Origin: Candidatus Peregrinibacteria bacterium HGW-Peregrinibacteria-1
Lineage (GTDB): Bacteria; Patescibacteriota; Gracilibacteria; UBA1369; LOWO2-01-FULL-3
Length of the DNA: 64,000 nt
NCBI GenBank assembly: GCA_002839505.1
Contig: PGYE01000001.1
Coordinates: 395,995-459,994, forward strand
Reading direction: 5' to 3'
The first letter of the stretch is position 1. Each line of letters starts with the position of its first letter. The notes under the pieces were generated by a model. That model was not told the DNA's origin. It ran no database searches and saw only the letters and a list, made by a program, of their open reading frames with translations. Shown here piece by piece: positions 34,509 through 42,452 of the stretch. Position numbers and translations under genes: made by a program.

Positions 34509-35909
34509 TCAAGCGCCAACCTTTTCTATTAACACAACATTCTCCACATGATAAGTCTGCGGAAACATATCCACCGGCTGCACATAATTCACCTTATACC
34601 CATATTTCAAAAATTCTCGACAATCCCGCGCCAAAGTTGCCGGATTACACGAAACATAAACCACCCTCGCAGGACTAAAATCATTAATAATCTCTACCAG
34701 TTCAGGAGCTAATCCTGCCCGCGGCGGATCAACAATTATCACTTCCGGATGGCCACTTACCTCCGCCGCCACCCTCTTCGCATCGCCCACCACAAATTCA
34801 ATGTTCTCAATCCCATTTTTCAGCGCATTCTCCCTCGCAGACTTCACCGACTCCTCATTCAACTCCACCCCCACCACCTTATCCACAAACTTCGCCATAA
34901 AAAGCCCAATAGTACCCGTCCCACAAAACAAATCCATCACAAAATCCGACTTTTTAACCCTCGCCGCCTTCAAGGTTTCACCATAAAGAACCTCCGCCTG
35001 CATGGTATTAACTTGGAAAAAGGCCTGCGGCAAAATATCAAAACTCAGCTTATGCGCCTCTCCACTTTCATCGGTCACCACCATATTCTCCGTCAAAAAA
35101 GGTTTTCCAAAAAGTAAGTTTTCAATTCGCCGTTTTCGTTCACCGCGCTTACTGATAACCTCCGTCCAATAAAGCGATGTTATGTCACCCCCAAAACCCT
35201 TCATAATTTCAATAAATTCCTCCAAACCCTCATCAAAATTCTCTGGCAAAAACTGACTAGTCACCAAATTCACCAAACGCTCTCCGGTCCTCTCACCCTC
35301 ACGAATATACAACGCCTTCAAAAACCCGGTCCCATCCGAATACTTGAATGGTTCCCACCCCAGCTTCTTCATCACCTCACGAGTTGCTCGCAAAATGTCA
35401 ACCGCCACCTCCGACTCCAAAAAACACTCCTCCACATCCAAAATATCAAACCGCCTCCCAGGCACATGCAATCCCAAAGTAAAATTCATCGCCTCATCAT
35501 AACCAAAAGAAAATTCCATCTTATTGCGATAATAATATTCCTTTTCATTCGCAATGATCGGCAAAATATTAGTCCCTTCAAACCCTCCAATTCGCTCAAA
35601 ACAATCTCTAACAAATCCCTCCTTCAACTTCAACTGGTCATCATAACTCATGTATTGCAGCTGACACCCTCCACACTTCTCAAAGTGCTTACAGGCCGGC
35701 TCAACACGCTTTTCCGAAGGCCGCACCACCTCAACCACCCTCGCCTCATAAAACTTCTTCTTAAACCCACTAAACTCCACCAAAACTACATCTCCCACCA
35801 TCCCCTCATCCAAAAACACCACCACATCGCCATATTTGGCCATTCGCTTCCCCCCAAAAATTATTTTCTCCACCGTCAACTCCGCCTGATCACCTTTCTT
35901 CAACTGCAT
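34509..35909 (-). CDS. 23S rRNA (uracil-5-)-methyltransferase, RumA/RlmD/TrmA family
   Basis: 466 residues. An N-terminal TRAM domain (about 1-60) is followed by cysteines in CKHFEKCGGCQLQYM (an iron-sulfur cluster site), a central insert, and the SAM-dependent methyltransferase core with DLFCGTGTIGLFM, IIVDPPRAG and the catalytic VSCNPATLARD. It ends in TGA immediately followed by TAA. The family makes m5U in 23S rRNA or tRNA; the Fe-S cysteines favour an RlmD/RlmCD-type rRNA enzyme, but the exact site cannot be read. It lies 23 bases after the LCP gene on the same strand. Confidence 0.92.
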   Translation of the reverse strand: MQLKKGDQAELTVEKIIFGGKRMAKYGDVVVFLDEGMVGDVVLVEFSGFKKKFYEARVVEVVRPSEKRVEPACKHFEKCGGCQLQYMSYDDQLKLKEGFVRDCFERIGGFEGTNILPIIANEKEYYYRNKMEFSFGYDEAMNFTLGLHVPGRRFDILDVEECFLESEVAVDILRATREVMKKLGWEPFKYSDGTGFLKALYIREGERTGERLVNLVTSQFLPENFDEGLEEFIEIMKGFGGDITSLYWTEVISKRGERKRRIENLLFGKPFLTENMVVTDESGEAHKLSFDILPQAFFQVNTMQAEVLYGETLKAARVKKSDFVMDLFCGTGTIGLFMAKFVDKVVGVELNEESVKSARENALKNGIENIEFVVGDAKRVAAEVSGHPEVIIVDPPRAGLAPELVEIINDFSPARVVYVSCNPATLARDCREFLKYGYKVNYVQPVDMFPQTYHVENVVLIEKVGA

Positions 35910-35932
35910 GATAAAATTCCTTTAATTAAAAT

Positions 35933-38026
35933 CTAAGACTCAAACTTATCCCTAAAAAACCATTTAATCAAATTCCAATTACTATCGCGTGGCAAAAGCG
36001 TATAGGCTTGATTGCCGGTCTGGCAAGAATGCGACCCACCGGCCTCTTCTGACAAAACTGCACAATTTTCCTTTGTTATATACGGTGGTACAAACAAAAT
36101 ATTCCCAGAAGACATTACATCATTAGAAACAATCTCATAATTTTGATAACGGAAAAAATAAGAGATCGCCTCATCAATTGACATGTCCGTTTCAGTTTTA
36201 TCCAAAACCGACCGTCCAATCTGCCAAATAGTATCCACATTCCCGACCCCAAAATTTCGCGCCTTCGCTTGAATCGCCTCCAAAATCTGTTGCTGCCTTT
36301 CTGCCCTAGCAAAATCTGAAGAAGTTTTTCGGCTTCTAGCCAGCCTCAAAGCCTCCACACCACCCAGATGATAAGTCCCCGGCTCATAATGCAAAGTCCC
36401 CACCACACCATTATCGACAGTTCGATAAGAAGGATCGATAAGCGCCCGTTCCAAAGTAATATCAATACCACCAAGCAAATCTACCACATCAATAAAAGCA
36501 TACATATCCACGACGATGTATTTATGTACCTCGTAGCCTGTAATTTTCGTCAAAGCCCTCTTGAACTCCGGCATCCCATAAAAGTAGGGGAATGAATTAA
36601 TCTTTCTCCCCTGATAATGCAAATCCCGAGGAATACTGATCATCTTAACTGTCCCATTATTCTCATCTACATGCGCAAAAATCATCGTATCCATCAGATT
36701 ACCATTCTTTCCTCCGATCAAAATATTAAAAGTACCATCGTCCGCGACCACCTCATCCCCATAATTGGGAATAACATCAGGCAACTCTAGATTTTTTTTT
36801 TTGTCATCTCCCGACTCGAAAGTCAGCAGACCATCGGTGGTCACACCACTGGGATCCGTAATATTCACCATACCAGTCGCCTTTTCGATCACTACCGACC
36901 TGAGCACCGCCCCATTCGCATCCAAAATATCATAATAATAACGAGCATCATCTTCCCGAGCCTCATCACCCATCGAAAGCCCGACTTGGTTTAACATCGC
37001 CCTGAAACCGCTATCTTTCAGAGTTTCATCCAGCTCCGCTTTGGCCTCCTCCACCTTTCTGGCAATCACCGAACGCGCATCCAACTTGCCAAAGAAATCC
37101 TCAAAACTCTCATTAAAATTGACATCCTGCGCTCTTTCACCACTCTTCAAATCAATTAAATCCACACGAGAATCTTTTTTATAAAGCTTCACCTCGCCAA
37201 TTATCTCCTCCGAGCTGTTCAAAATCCCATAAGTTATCACTCCGGCCTGCTCACTACCGTCTTTCAAAAACGAAACACCTTTTTCACTGGCAACACCGCT
37301 GCCCTCAAGCTCCACCATCGCACCCGCAATCATATCTTTCGCCGCATTCAACTCCATCACCGCCTTTTCCAATACTGCACCCCGATCCAGGACAGCAGCC
37401 TTCACCTCCACCTGCAAATCACCCTTCACCTCTCTCTCATCAAGCATCGTCACAATCATCAACCCACCATCCTCTGCCACAACCACCTCACCCAACAAAA
37501 GCCCTTCATCACTACTGAATTTCAAACTCTCATCATCTCCCCCAAGCACCAATCCTCTGGATCCGACACCACTCAGAAATGCCTCATTAGCTCGCAAAGC
37601 CTTAACCTCCGCTAGATTTTTACTTTTACGCTCACTAATCTCCTTTTCATCCCCTAAATGTTGCAAATAATCGAACAACGCCAACTGCAACTGATTAGTA
37701 TTCCGCTCTCCATTTGCCATCACATCTCCAGCCTCCAAATCACTACCCACCGCCGAACCATAAGTCTTCACTGGCAACCTCAAAAGTCCTCGCACCTCAT
37801 TCAAATCCGTCGCAAACTCCCTCACCGCCGCAGCATCATCCACCAAAGTAGAAGTCTTTCTTTCCAAATTATCCACAGCAGTTCCCAAGCTCAAAACACT
37901 AAAATATTGCACCAACAAAAGCAAAATTACCGCCACCGCAAACCCCTTATTCACAATAAACCGCACCACCTTACCAAAACTCGCACGATCAAAATTCACC
38001 TTATTCTCATTATCATTTTCTGACAT
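35933..38026 (-). CDS. LytR-CpsA-Psr (LCP) family protein with long N-terminal extension
   Basis: 697 residues. One membrane helix lies at about 29-48. The LCP domain starts near 427 (FNILIGGKNGNLMDTMI) and includes ISIPRDLHY, VVDMYAFIDVVDLLGGID, HLGGVEALRLARSRK and FARAERQQQILEAI, with the arginines that bind the polyprenyl pyrophosphate. LCP enzymes transfer wall polymers from lipid carriers to peptidoglycan on the outer face of the membrane. About 380 residues between the helix and the LCP domain are unusual: they are helical and charged, with Lys/Glu/Ala-rich stretches. An LCP enzyme fits with the SLH proteins in the window, which need a wall polymer to bind. Confidence 0.88.
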   Translation of the reverse strand: MSENDNENKVNFDRASFGKVVRFIVNKGFAVAVILLLLVQYFSVLSLGTAVDNLERKTSTLVDDAAAVREFATDLNEVRGLLRLPVKTYGSAVGSDLEAGDVMANGERNTNQLQLALFDYLQHLGDEKEISERKSKNLAEVKALRANEAFLSGVGSRGLVLGGDDESLKFSSDEGLLLGEVVVAEDGGLMIVTMLDEREVKGDLQVEVKAAVLDRGAVLEKAVMELNAAKDMIAGAMVELEGSGVASEKGVSFLKDGSEQAGVITYGILNSSEEIIGEVKLYKKDSRVDLIDLKSGERAQDVNFNESFEDFFGKLDARSVIARKVEEAKAELDETLKDSGFRAMLNQVGLSMGDEAREDDARYYYDILDANGAVLRSVVIEKATGMVNITDPSGVTTDGLLTFESGDDKKKNLELPDVIPNYGDEVVADDGTFNILIGGKNGNLMDTMIFAHVDENNGTVKMISIPRDLHYQGRKINSFPYFYGMPEFKRALTKITGYEVHKYIVVDMYAFIDVVDLLGGIDITLERALIDPSYRTVDNGVVGTLHYEPGTYHLGGVEALRLARSRKTSSDFARAERQQQILEAIQAKARNFGVGNVDTIWQIGRSVLDKTETDMSIDEAISYFFRYQNYEIVSNDVMSSGNILFVPPYITKENCAVLSEEAGGSHSCQTGNQAYTLLPRDSNWNLIKWFFRDKFES

Positions 38027-38199
38027 ATTTGAAAGTTAATTTAACAAACGCAATTCTATTCAAAACCACCCCTCCCCGCAAACCCTCATATTAATAAAGA
38101 GTGAAATCATCTTGTCAAAAAACACAACTATTTTTTAAAAATTACTTGAAAAAAGCCCCACACTACTATAAATTACCCCCGTTCGAACAAGCCAAACAC
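38027..38199. promoter_or_regulatory. Intergenic region with tRNA-Gly promoter
   Basis: TTGAAA (38146-38151) and a TATAAATT stretch (38167-38174) give a plausible promoter about 25 bases before tRNA-Gly; spacing is 15 to 17 depending on the hexamer chosen. A second TTGTCA at 38112 resembles the -35 of the rpsO promoter. Nothing else is recognised. Confidence 0.45.
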
Positions 38200-38274
38200 G
38201 CGGGTGTCGTATAATGGCTATTACCATAGCCTTCCAAGCTATTGACAGGGGTTCGATTCCCCTCACCCGCTCCA
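38200..38274 (+). tRNA. tRNA-Gly, anticodon TCC
   Basis: The acceptor stem GCGGGTG pairs with CACCCGC. The anticodon loop CTTCCAA (38231-38237) gives anticodon TCC and is closed by ATAGC/GCTAT. The T-arm is AGGGG-TTCGATT-CCCCT. The 3' CCA is encoded (38272-38274). It reads GGA/GGG codons; the anticodon is not UCA, so it is not a UGA-reading suppressor of the Gracilibacteria type. Confidence 0.97.
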
Positions 38275-38279
38275 TTTCA

Positions 38280-38310
38280 AATCCCTACGAAAACAACCGG
38301 GATTTTTTTG
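38280..38310 (+). terminator. Terminator after tRNA-Gly
   Basis: AATCCC and GGGATT pair across a 13-base loop and are followed by a run of T. It lies just after the tRNA 3' end. The stem is short (6 bp), so efficiency is uncertain. Confidence 0.6.
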
Positions 38311-38389
38311 CATATGCGGCACAATCACTTGCTAGAAAAAACAAAAGTGCTAATACTTAGAACCGCTTATTTACCAAACCACACATATC

Positions 38390-39655
38390 GTGAAAAAAAG
38401 AGCTGAAATAATGGCACCTTGTGGATCTTTTGAAGCTATGGAGGCCGCGATACAGGCCGGCTGTGACAGTATATATTTTGGAGTTACCCAGCTCAACATG
38501 AGGGCAAGAGCCAGCCATAATTTTGAAATATCCGACCTTCCGCGAATCGCCCAAAGAGCCAAAAAAGACAATGTCAAAACATATATCGCACTCAACACCC
38601 TACTCTACGATCACGACCTCAATTTAATGAGAAAACTCATTGAAGAAGCCAAAAAGGCCGGCATCGACGCAGTAATAGTCGCAGACATGGCCGCCATGCA
38701 ATACGCTAAAGAAGTCGGCATCTCCATCCAAGCCTCCACCCAACTCTCAATTTCCAACTACGAGGCCGTCAAATTTTATGCCAACTTCGTGGATACGGTG
38801 GTATTAGCCCGAGAAGTCGATCTCAAAATGATGAAAGTAATATGTGACAACATCGAAAAAGATCAATTAAAAGGCCCAGCCGGCGAACTCATCAAAGTCG
38901 AAGTTTTTGTTCATGGAGCTCTATGCATCGCCCAAAGCGGACGCTGCCAAATGAGTCTTTTGCAAAACAACACCTCCGCACAGCGGGGTGCCTGCCTGCA
39001 AGAATGTCGCAAACGCTACCGCATCATCGACGAGGAAACCGAAAAAGAAATGGTCGTCAATGACGGCTACATTATGAGCCCCAAAGACCTCTGCACCGTC
39101 AGTTTTCTTGATGAATTACTGGCAACCGGTGTCTCAATCCTCAAAATTGAAGGACGCGGCAAATCTGCCGATTATGTCGATACAGTAGTGCGTGTTTATA
39201 GAGAAGCCGCCGATGCCGTCTATGAGGGCGTTTATACACATGAAAAAGTAGCGCAATGGCTGGAAAAACTGAAAGAAGTTTACAATAGGGGATTCACCGA
39301 TGGCTACTATCTCGGAAAACCGCTACCTGATTTAAGCAACGGCCCCGGTAATCAAGCCAAATCTGAGCGAGTCTTTGCCGGATTGGTCAACCACTATTTC
39401 CCCAAAGCCGAAGTAGCCGAGTTAACCCTCCAAGCATCACCCTTAAAACTTGGCGACAAAATCGTCATCATGGGATCCACCACCGGTGTGGTCAATGAAG
39501 AAATTACATCTATTATTCAAAATGAACAAAGCCTCCAACAAGTCCAAAACCCTGCGATGATCACCATTAAAATGCCCAAACAAGTTCGCAAAAATGACAA
39601 AGTTTACATCTTAAAAAGCCGCAACCTCAATGAAGAAACACATAGTTGTTCATAA
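38390..39655 (+). CDS. Peptidase U32 family protein (TrhP/RlhA-like RNA hydroxylase)
   Basis: 421 residues starting at a GTG. The U32 signature is visible as EVFVHGALC, then SGRCQMS, with more cysteines in RGACLQECRKRYR that could ligate an Fe-S cluster. The N-terminal TIM-barrel part begins EIMAPCGSFEAMEAAIQAGCDSIYFG. Known: U32 proteins once called peptidases include TrhP (5-hydroxyuridine at tRNA position 34) and RlhA (5-hydroxycytidine in 23S rRNA), which depend on prephenate and iron-sulfur biogenesis. The gene overlaps the next one, a ferredoxin, by 26 bases, which suggests a redox partner. Which RNA it modifies is unknown. Confidence 0.85.
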   Translation: MKKRAEIMAPCGSFEAMEAAIQAGCDSIYFGVTQLNMRARASHNFEISDLPRIAQRAKKDNVKTYIALNTLLYDHDLNLMRKLIEEAKKAGIDAVIVADMAAMQYAKEVGISIQASTQLSISNYEAVKFYANFVDTVVLAREVDLKMMKVICDNIEKDQLKGPAGELIKVEVFVHGALCIAQSGRCQMSLLQNNTSAQRGACLQECRKRYRIIDEETEKEMVVNDGYIMSPKDLCTVSFLDELLATGVSILKIEGRGKSADYVDTVVRVYREAADAVYEGVYTHEKVAQWLEKLKEVYNRGFTDGYYLGKPLPDLSNGPGNQAKSERVFAGLVNHYFPKAEVAELTLQASPLKLGDKIVIMGSTTGVVNEEITSIIQNEQSLQQVQNPAMITIKMPKQVRKNDKVYILKSRNLNEETHSCS

Positions 39656-39863
39656 ACGCGATAAATGCATCGGTTGCAACGCCTGCGTAACCATTGCTCC
39701 ACAAAACTGGACAATGGACAAAGAAGATGGTCAAGCTAAGCTACTATTTGCCAAAAAAAAGAACGACATCTACATTGGAGAAATATTTGATGAAGACTAC
39801 GACGCCAACATGGAAGCATCTCAAGCCTGCCCGATGCGAATAATCAAAATCGAAAAAAGATAA
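39630..39863 (+). CDS. Small ferredoxin-like [4Fe-4S] protein
   Basis: 77 residues. CIGCNAC supplies Cys13, 16 and 19, and Cys67 followed by Pro is the fourth ligand, the pattern of a single-cluster ferredoxin. The middle (about 28-60) is acidic and lysine-rich. Its ATG lies inside the last codons of the U32 gene in another frame (26-base overlap), so the pair is translationally coupled. It probably donates electrons or helps maintain the cluster of its neighbour; that is an inference from context. Confidence 0.88.
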   Translation: MKKHIVVHKRDKCIGCNACVTIAPQNWTMDKEDGQAKLLFAKKKNDIYIGEIFDEDYDANMEASQACPMRIIKIEKR

Positions 39864-39872
39864 ACGACCTCT

Positions 39873-40052
39873 CTACAGATTCCTAGTTGCTGTTTTTTTG
39901 ATATCCGCCACCAACAACTTAACCAGTTCCTCACCGGCATCCAGCTTCGCCACTCCATCCGGCGCCTCCAATTTTGGTATCTGATCGGGTCCTTCTAGTC
40001 CTTTTAATGGTTTTGCCGCATCCAACAGGTTTTTTTTATTTTTCATAAACAT
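39873..40052 (-). CDS. Small hypothetical protein
   Basis: About 57-59 residues, starting at one of two ATGs (40052 or 40046). It is basic at the start (MKNKKNLLDAAKPL), has no hydrophobic segment, and contains a loose repeat (LEGPDQIPKLEAPDGVAKLDAG). Its Gly/Asp-rich codons fit the G/T-rich leading strand, but the length is near the limit of what can be trusted. It is convergent with the ferredoxin gene. Function unknown. Confidence 0.4.
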   Translation of the reverse strand: MFMKNKKNLLDAAKPLKGLEGPDQIPKLEAPDGVAKLDAGEELVKLLVADIKKTATRNL

Positions 40053-40173
40053 ATAAATTAAATTCAACTCGCCCTGAATTATACAACACATTGCGTATTA
40101 AGGCAACTCTTGCCACCATTGCCAACCTCCATATTTCCAACTAAAATTACATTAACAAATAAAAAACAACAAT

Positions 40174-40569
40174 ATGAACATCCCTACATGGTATCAAGAA
40201 CTCATAAAACCTGAATGGTCACCACCGGCTTGGCTATTTGGCCCTGTTTGGACAGTTCTCTACATTATTATCGCCATTACATTTGGCTATGTCGTCCGCC
40301 TATTTGTACAAAAAAAGATAAAATTCATTATTCTTCTCCCCTTTATCCTCAATCTTGTCTTTAATCTAGCCTTCAGCCCCATCCAATTTGCCCTCCAAAA
40401 CAACATCCTTGCCGCTATCGACATCATTTTAGTACTAGCTACCCTAATATGGGCCATGATCAGCATTTACCCCCATGCTCGCTGGGTCACATACGCCAAC
40501 ATTCCCTACCTCCTCTGGGTATCTTTCGCTACATTCCTCCAACTCAACATCACCTTTCTGAACCTCTAG
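40174..40569 (+). CDS. tspO: TspO/MBR family membrane protein
   Basis: 131 residues, somewhat shorter than the usual 150-160. Family marks: WYQELIKPEWSPPAWLFGPVWTVLY at the N-terminus (shown in part: KPEWSPPAW and GPVWTVLY), the NLVFNLAFSPIQF segment, and PYLLWVSFATFLQLNI at the end, with five predicted helices. TspO binds porphyrins and related ligands in the membrane, often in stress responses. It is a lone + strand gene, convergent with the next one. No tetrapyrrole genes are nearby. Confidence 0.9.
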   Translation: MNIPTWYQELIKPEWSPPAWLFGPVWTVLYIIIAITFGYVVRLFVQKKIKFIILLPFILNLVFNLAFSPIQFALQNNILAAIDIILVLATLIWAMISIYPHARWVTYANIPYLLWVSFATFLQLNITFLNL

Positions 40570-40587
40570 GGCTTAAGAAAACCATTT

Positions 40588-41520
40588 TCAGTCTTTCAAG
40601 ACTTCCAAATTTGGATATAGGTCCGGATCAATCGTCCTCTCAAAACAGGTACGACCCACTCCGTGTTCCCAAGTCGGTCCTCCCTCGACATCACGGTAAA
40701 AATATCTATCCCCATATCTTTTAACATTATGGGCATCACCCTCCGTCTCAAATTCTGCACACAACTCAAATGACAAATTGGATATGACATTGTACTCATA
40801 TGGCACCTCAGTCACAGGATCAACGGTTGAATAATAATATCCCATCATTGTGACATCATTCTTCATCACCTCCAATGATTCCGGTAGCACCTCCTTCATC
40901 TCCCAATAAGCAACAACTTCCTCCTGAATTGCTGATAAATCGTTCACTCTCTGGATATCAAACCGTACCTTTCTTTGATGCGCTGGAGATCCAACAATCA
41001 AAAAGCCCGCCACCAAAGAACTCAAAACCACTATCGAAAGCCCAACAGCATAAACCCTATTTCTCTTTATCTTCCCAACCATATCTCTCATATAATACAG
41101 GAACACCAAGCCCATAACTACCAACAACACCAGTGACTTCAAAGCAAATAAAAGTGTCAAATCCCCATTATAAAAATTGAAAACCAACCTCATCAAATCG
41201 ATAATCATCGTAATAGCTGCAATAAAAAGCGTCAGATACACCAACCATCTACGAACACCAGATTCCTTCACCTCACTATGTTTCTTCATATCCTTACCGA
41301 TAGCCGCATTCATCAGCAAGAACACTGGAAAACTAACCAACATCACCGCCGAACTCCACCGAATTGTATAACTTCTGTCAACATAATAACTCAGCTGATC
41401 TGGAAACAGAACATCCAAATATGCAAACCACAAAGCCACAAAACTAATCACCATCGCATACATCATCGACATCATCAAAAGATGAAAAAACACATTTTTT
41501 GGAGTTGAATACTTACTCAT
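40588..41520 (-). CDS. DUF5671-like membrane protein with pilin-head-like C-terminus
   Basis: 310 residues. The N-terminal half has five hydrophobic segments (about 12-36, 55-73, 92-112, 122-143 and 155-178) and resembles DUF5671 proteins of CPR bacteria. After about residue 185 comes an extracellular part: RVNDLSAIQEEVVAYWEMKEVLPESL, then DPVTEVPYEYNVI, FELCAEFET and a final GRTCFER. This order (helix with Asp/Gln, LP, DP, Tyr pairs, Leu-Cys-Ala) is what pilin heads in this lineage show, but no prepilin signal is present. It ends in TGA. Function unknown; a link to pilus or envelope assembly is speculative. Confidence 0.7.
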   Translation of the reverse strand: MSKYSTPKNVFFHLLMMSMMYAMVISFVALWFAYLDVLFPDQLSYYVDRSYTIRWSSAVMLVSFPVFLLMNAAIGKDMKKHSEVKESGVRRWLVYLTLFIAAITMIIDLMRLVFNFYNGDLTLLFALKSLVLLVVMGLVFLYYMRDMVGKIKRNRVYAVGLSIVVLSSLVAGFLIVGSPAHQRKVRFDIQRVNDLSAIQEEVVAYWEMKEVLPESLEVMKNDVTMMGYYYSTVDPVTEVPYEYNVISNLSFELCAEFETEGDAHNVKRYGDRYFYRDVEGGPTWEHGVGRTCFERTIDPDLYPNLEVLKD

Positions 41521-41681
41521 AATTAAATTGGTTAATTCTGAATTTTAAAACCTATGCCTCAAATCATAACACCACTCAAAATTTCCTCCAAAACATATTA
41601 TTGTCCACTCAGTCTACCTCCAAAACTTTAAAAATCATCACAAACGCTTTAGAATCAAACAATGAAAGATATAATAACAGT

Positions 41682-42452
41682 ATGACTCGGCGAAAAAACA
41701 GTGTTCTCATTCACAACTTTCCCAATAATTATCCAGTGCACAGGAAAATGGTCGCCAACATTGTGAATCTCATTGGGCTCACCACAATCAGAGTCCACAA
41801 AAATCTTCTGCACAAGGAAAATTATCACCAATTTCGCAATAATGTTCGAAAAGGGGACATTGTACTGGTCGGACAATTCCGTCGAGCCAGTAGCTTTTTT
41901 GTCAGCGGCCCTATAAATCACGCCCTCATCTACATTGGGAAAAACAAACTTATTCACTCAATAAGAAATGGTGTACAGACAACCACCTTTGATAATCTTT
42001 TTCGAGAATACGACACCATGGTTATCCTTCGCCTCCGCAACGCTGATTTCAATCAAATAAACAATGCTATTGAATACGCCCGCAACTGCCTTGGAAAACC
42101 ATTCAACTTCGACTTCAAAAAGGATAAGCACGAAAAATACTACTGTAGCGAACTGATTTATCGCGCCCTCGACCACGCCGGAATCAAATTCACACTCAAC
42201 AACCCGCACCTCTACTCAACAGCCCTCAAATTTATCTTACGCCGAGACAAAACACTTCACCCGATGTGTTACCTAAATCACGATTTCAAGATCGTCATGG
42301 CCTCTTCCAACCTCGACATCACCGATAGCGATAACAAAACCATAAATCTCCGCCTACTTAACGAATCTAAAAATCGTCACCTAAATCAACTTCCTCTCCG
42401 TAAGAAGGTATATAGACATCTTCTAGACCGTTTGTTGCCAAAGCCTCTTTAA
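41682..42452 (+). CDS. YiiX-like permuted papain-fold (NlpC/P60 superfamily) protein
   Basis: About 256 residues from the ATG at 41682; a TTG at 41601 in the same frame would add 27. The fold is suggested by KGDIVLVGQFRRASS, then GPINHALIYIG (His) and KYYCSELIYRAL (Cys) near the C-terminal half, the permuted order His-before-Cys of YiiX/YebB-type enzymes. These act as amidases or peptidases, probably on cell-wall or lipid-linked substrates; no signal peptide is seen. Its last 86 bases overlap the 3' end of the convergent beta-CASP gene, and both C-termini look real. Confidence 0.75.
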   Translation: MTRRKNSVLIHNFPNNYPVHRKMVANIVNLIGLTTIRVHKNLLHKENYHQFRNNVRKGDIVLVGQFRRASSFFVSGPINHALIYIGKNKLIHSIRNGVQTTTFDNLFREYDTMVILRLRNADFNQINNAIEYARNCLGKPFNFDFKKDKHEKYYCSELIYRALDHAGIKFTLNNPHLYSTALKFILRRDKTLHPMCYLNHDFKIVMASSNLDITDSDNKTINLRLLNESKNRHLNQLPLRKKVYRHLLDRLLPKPL

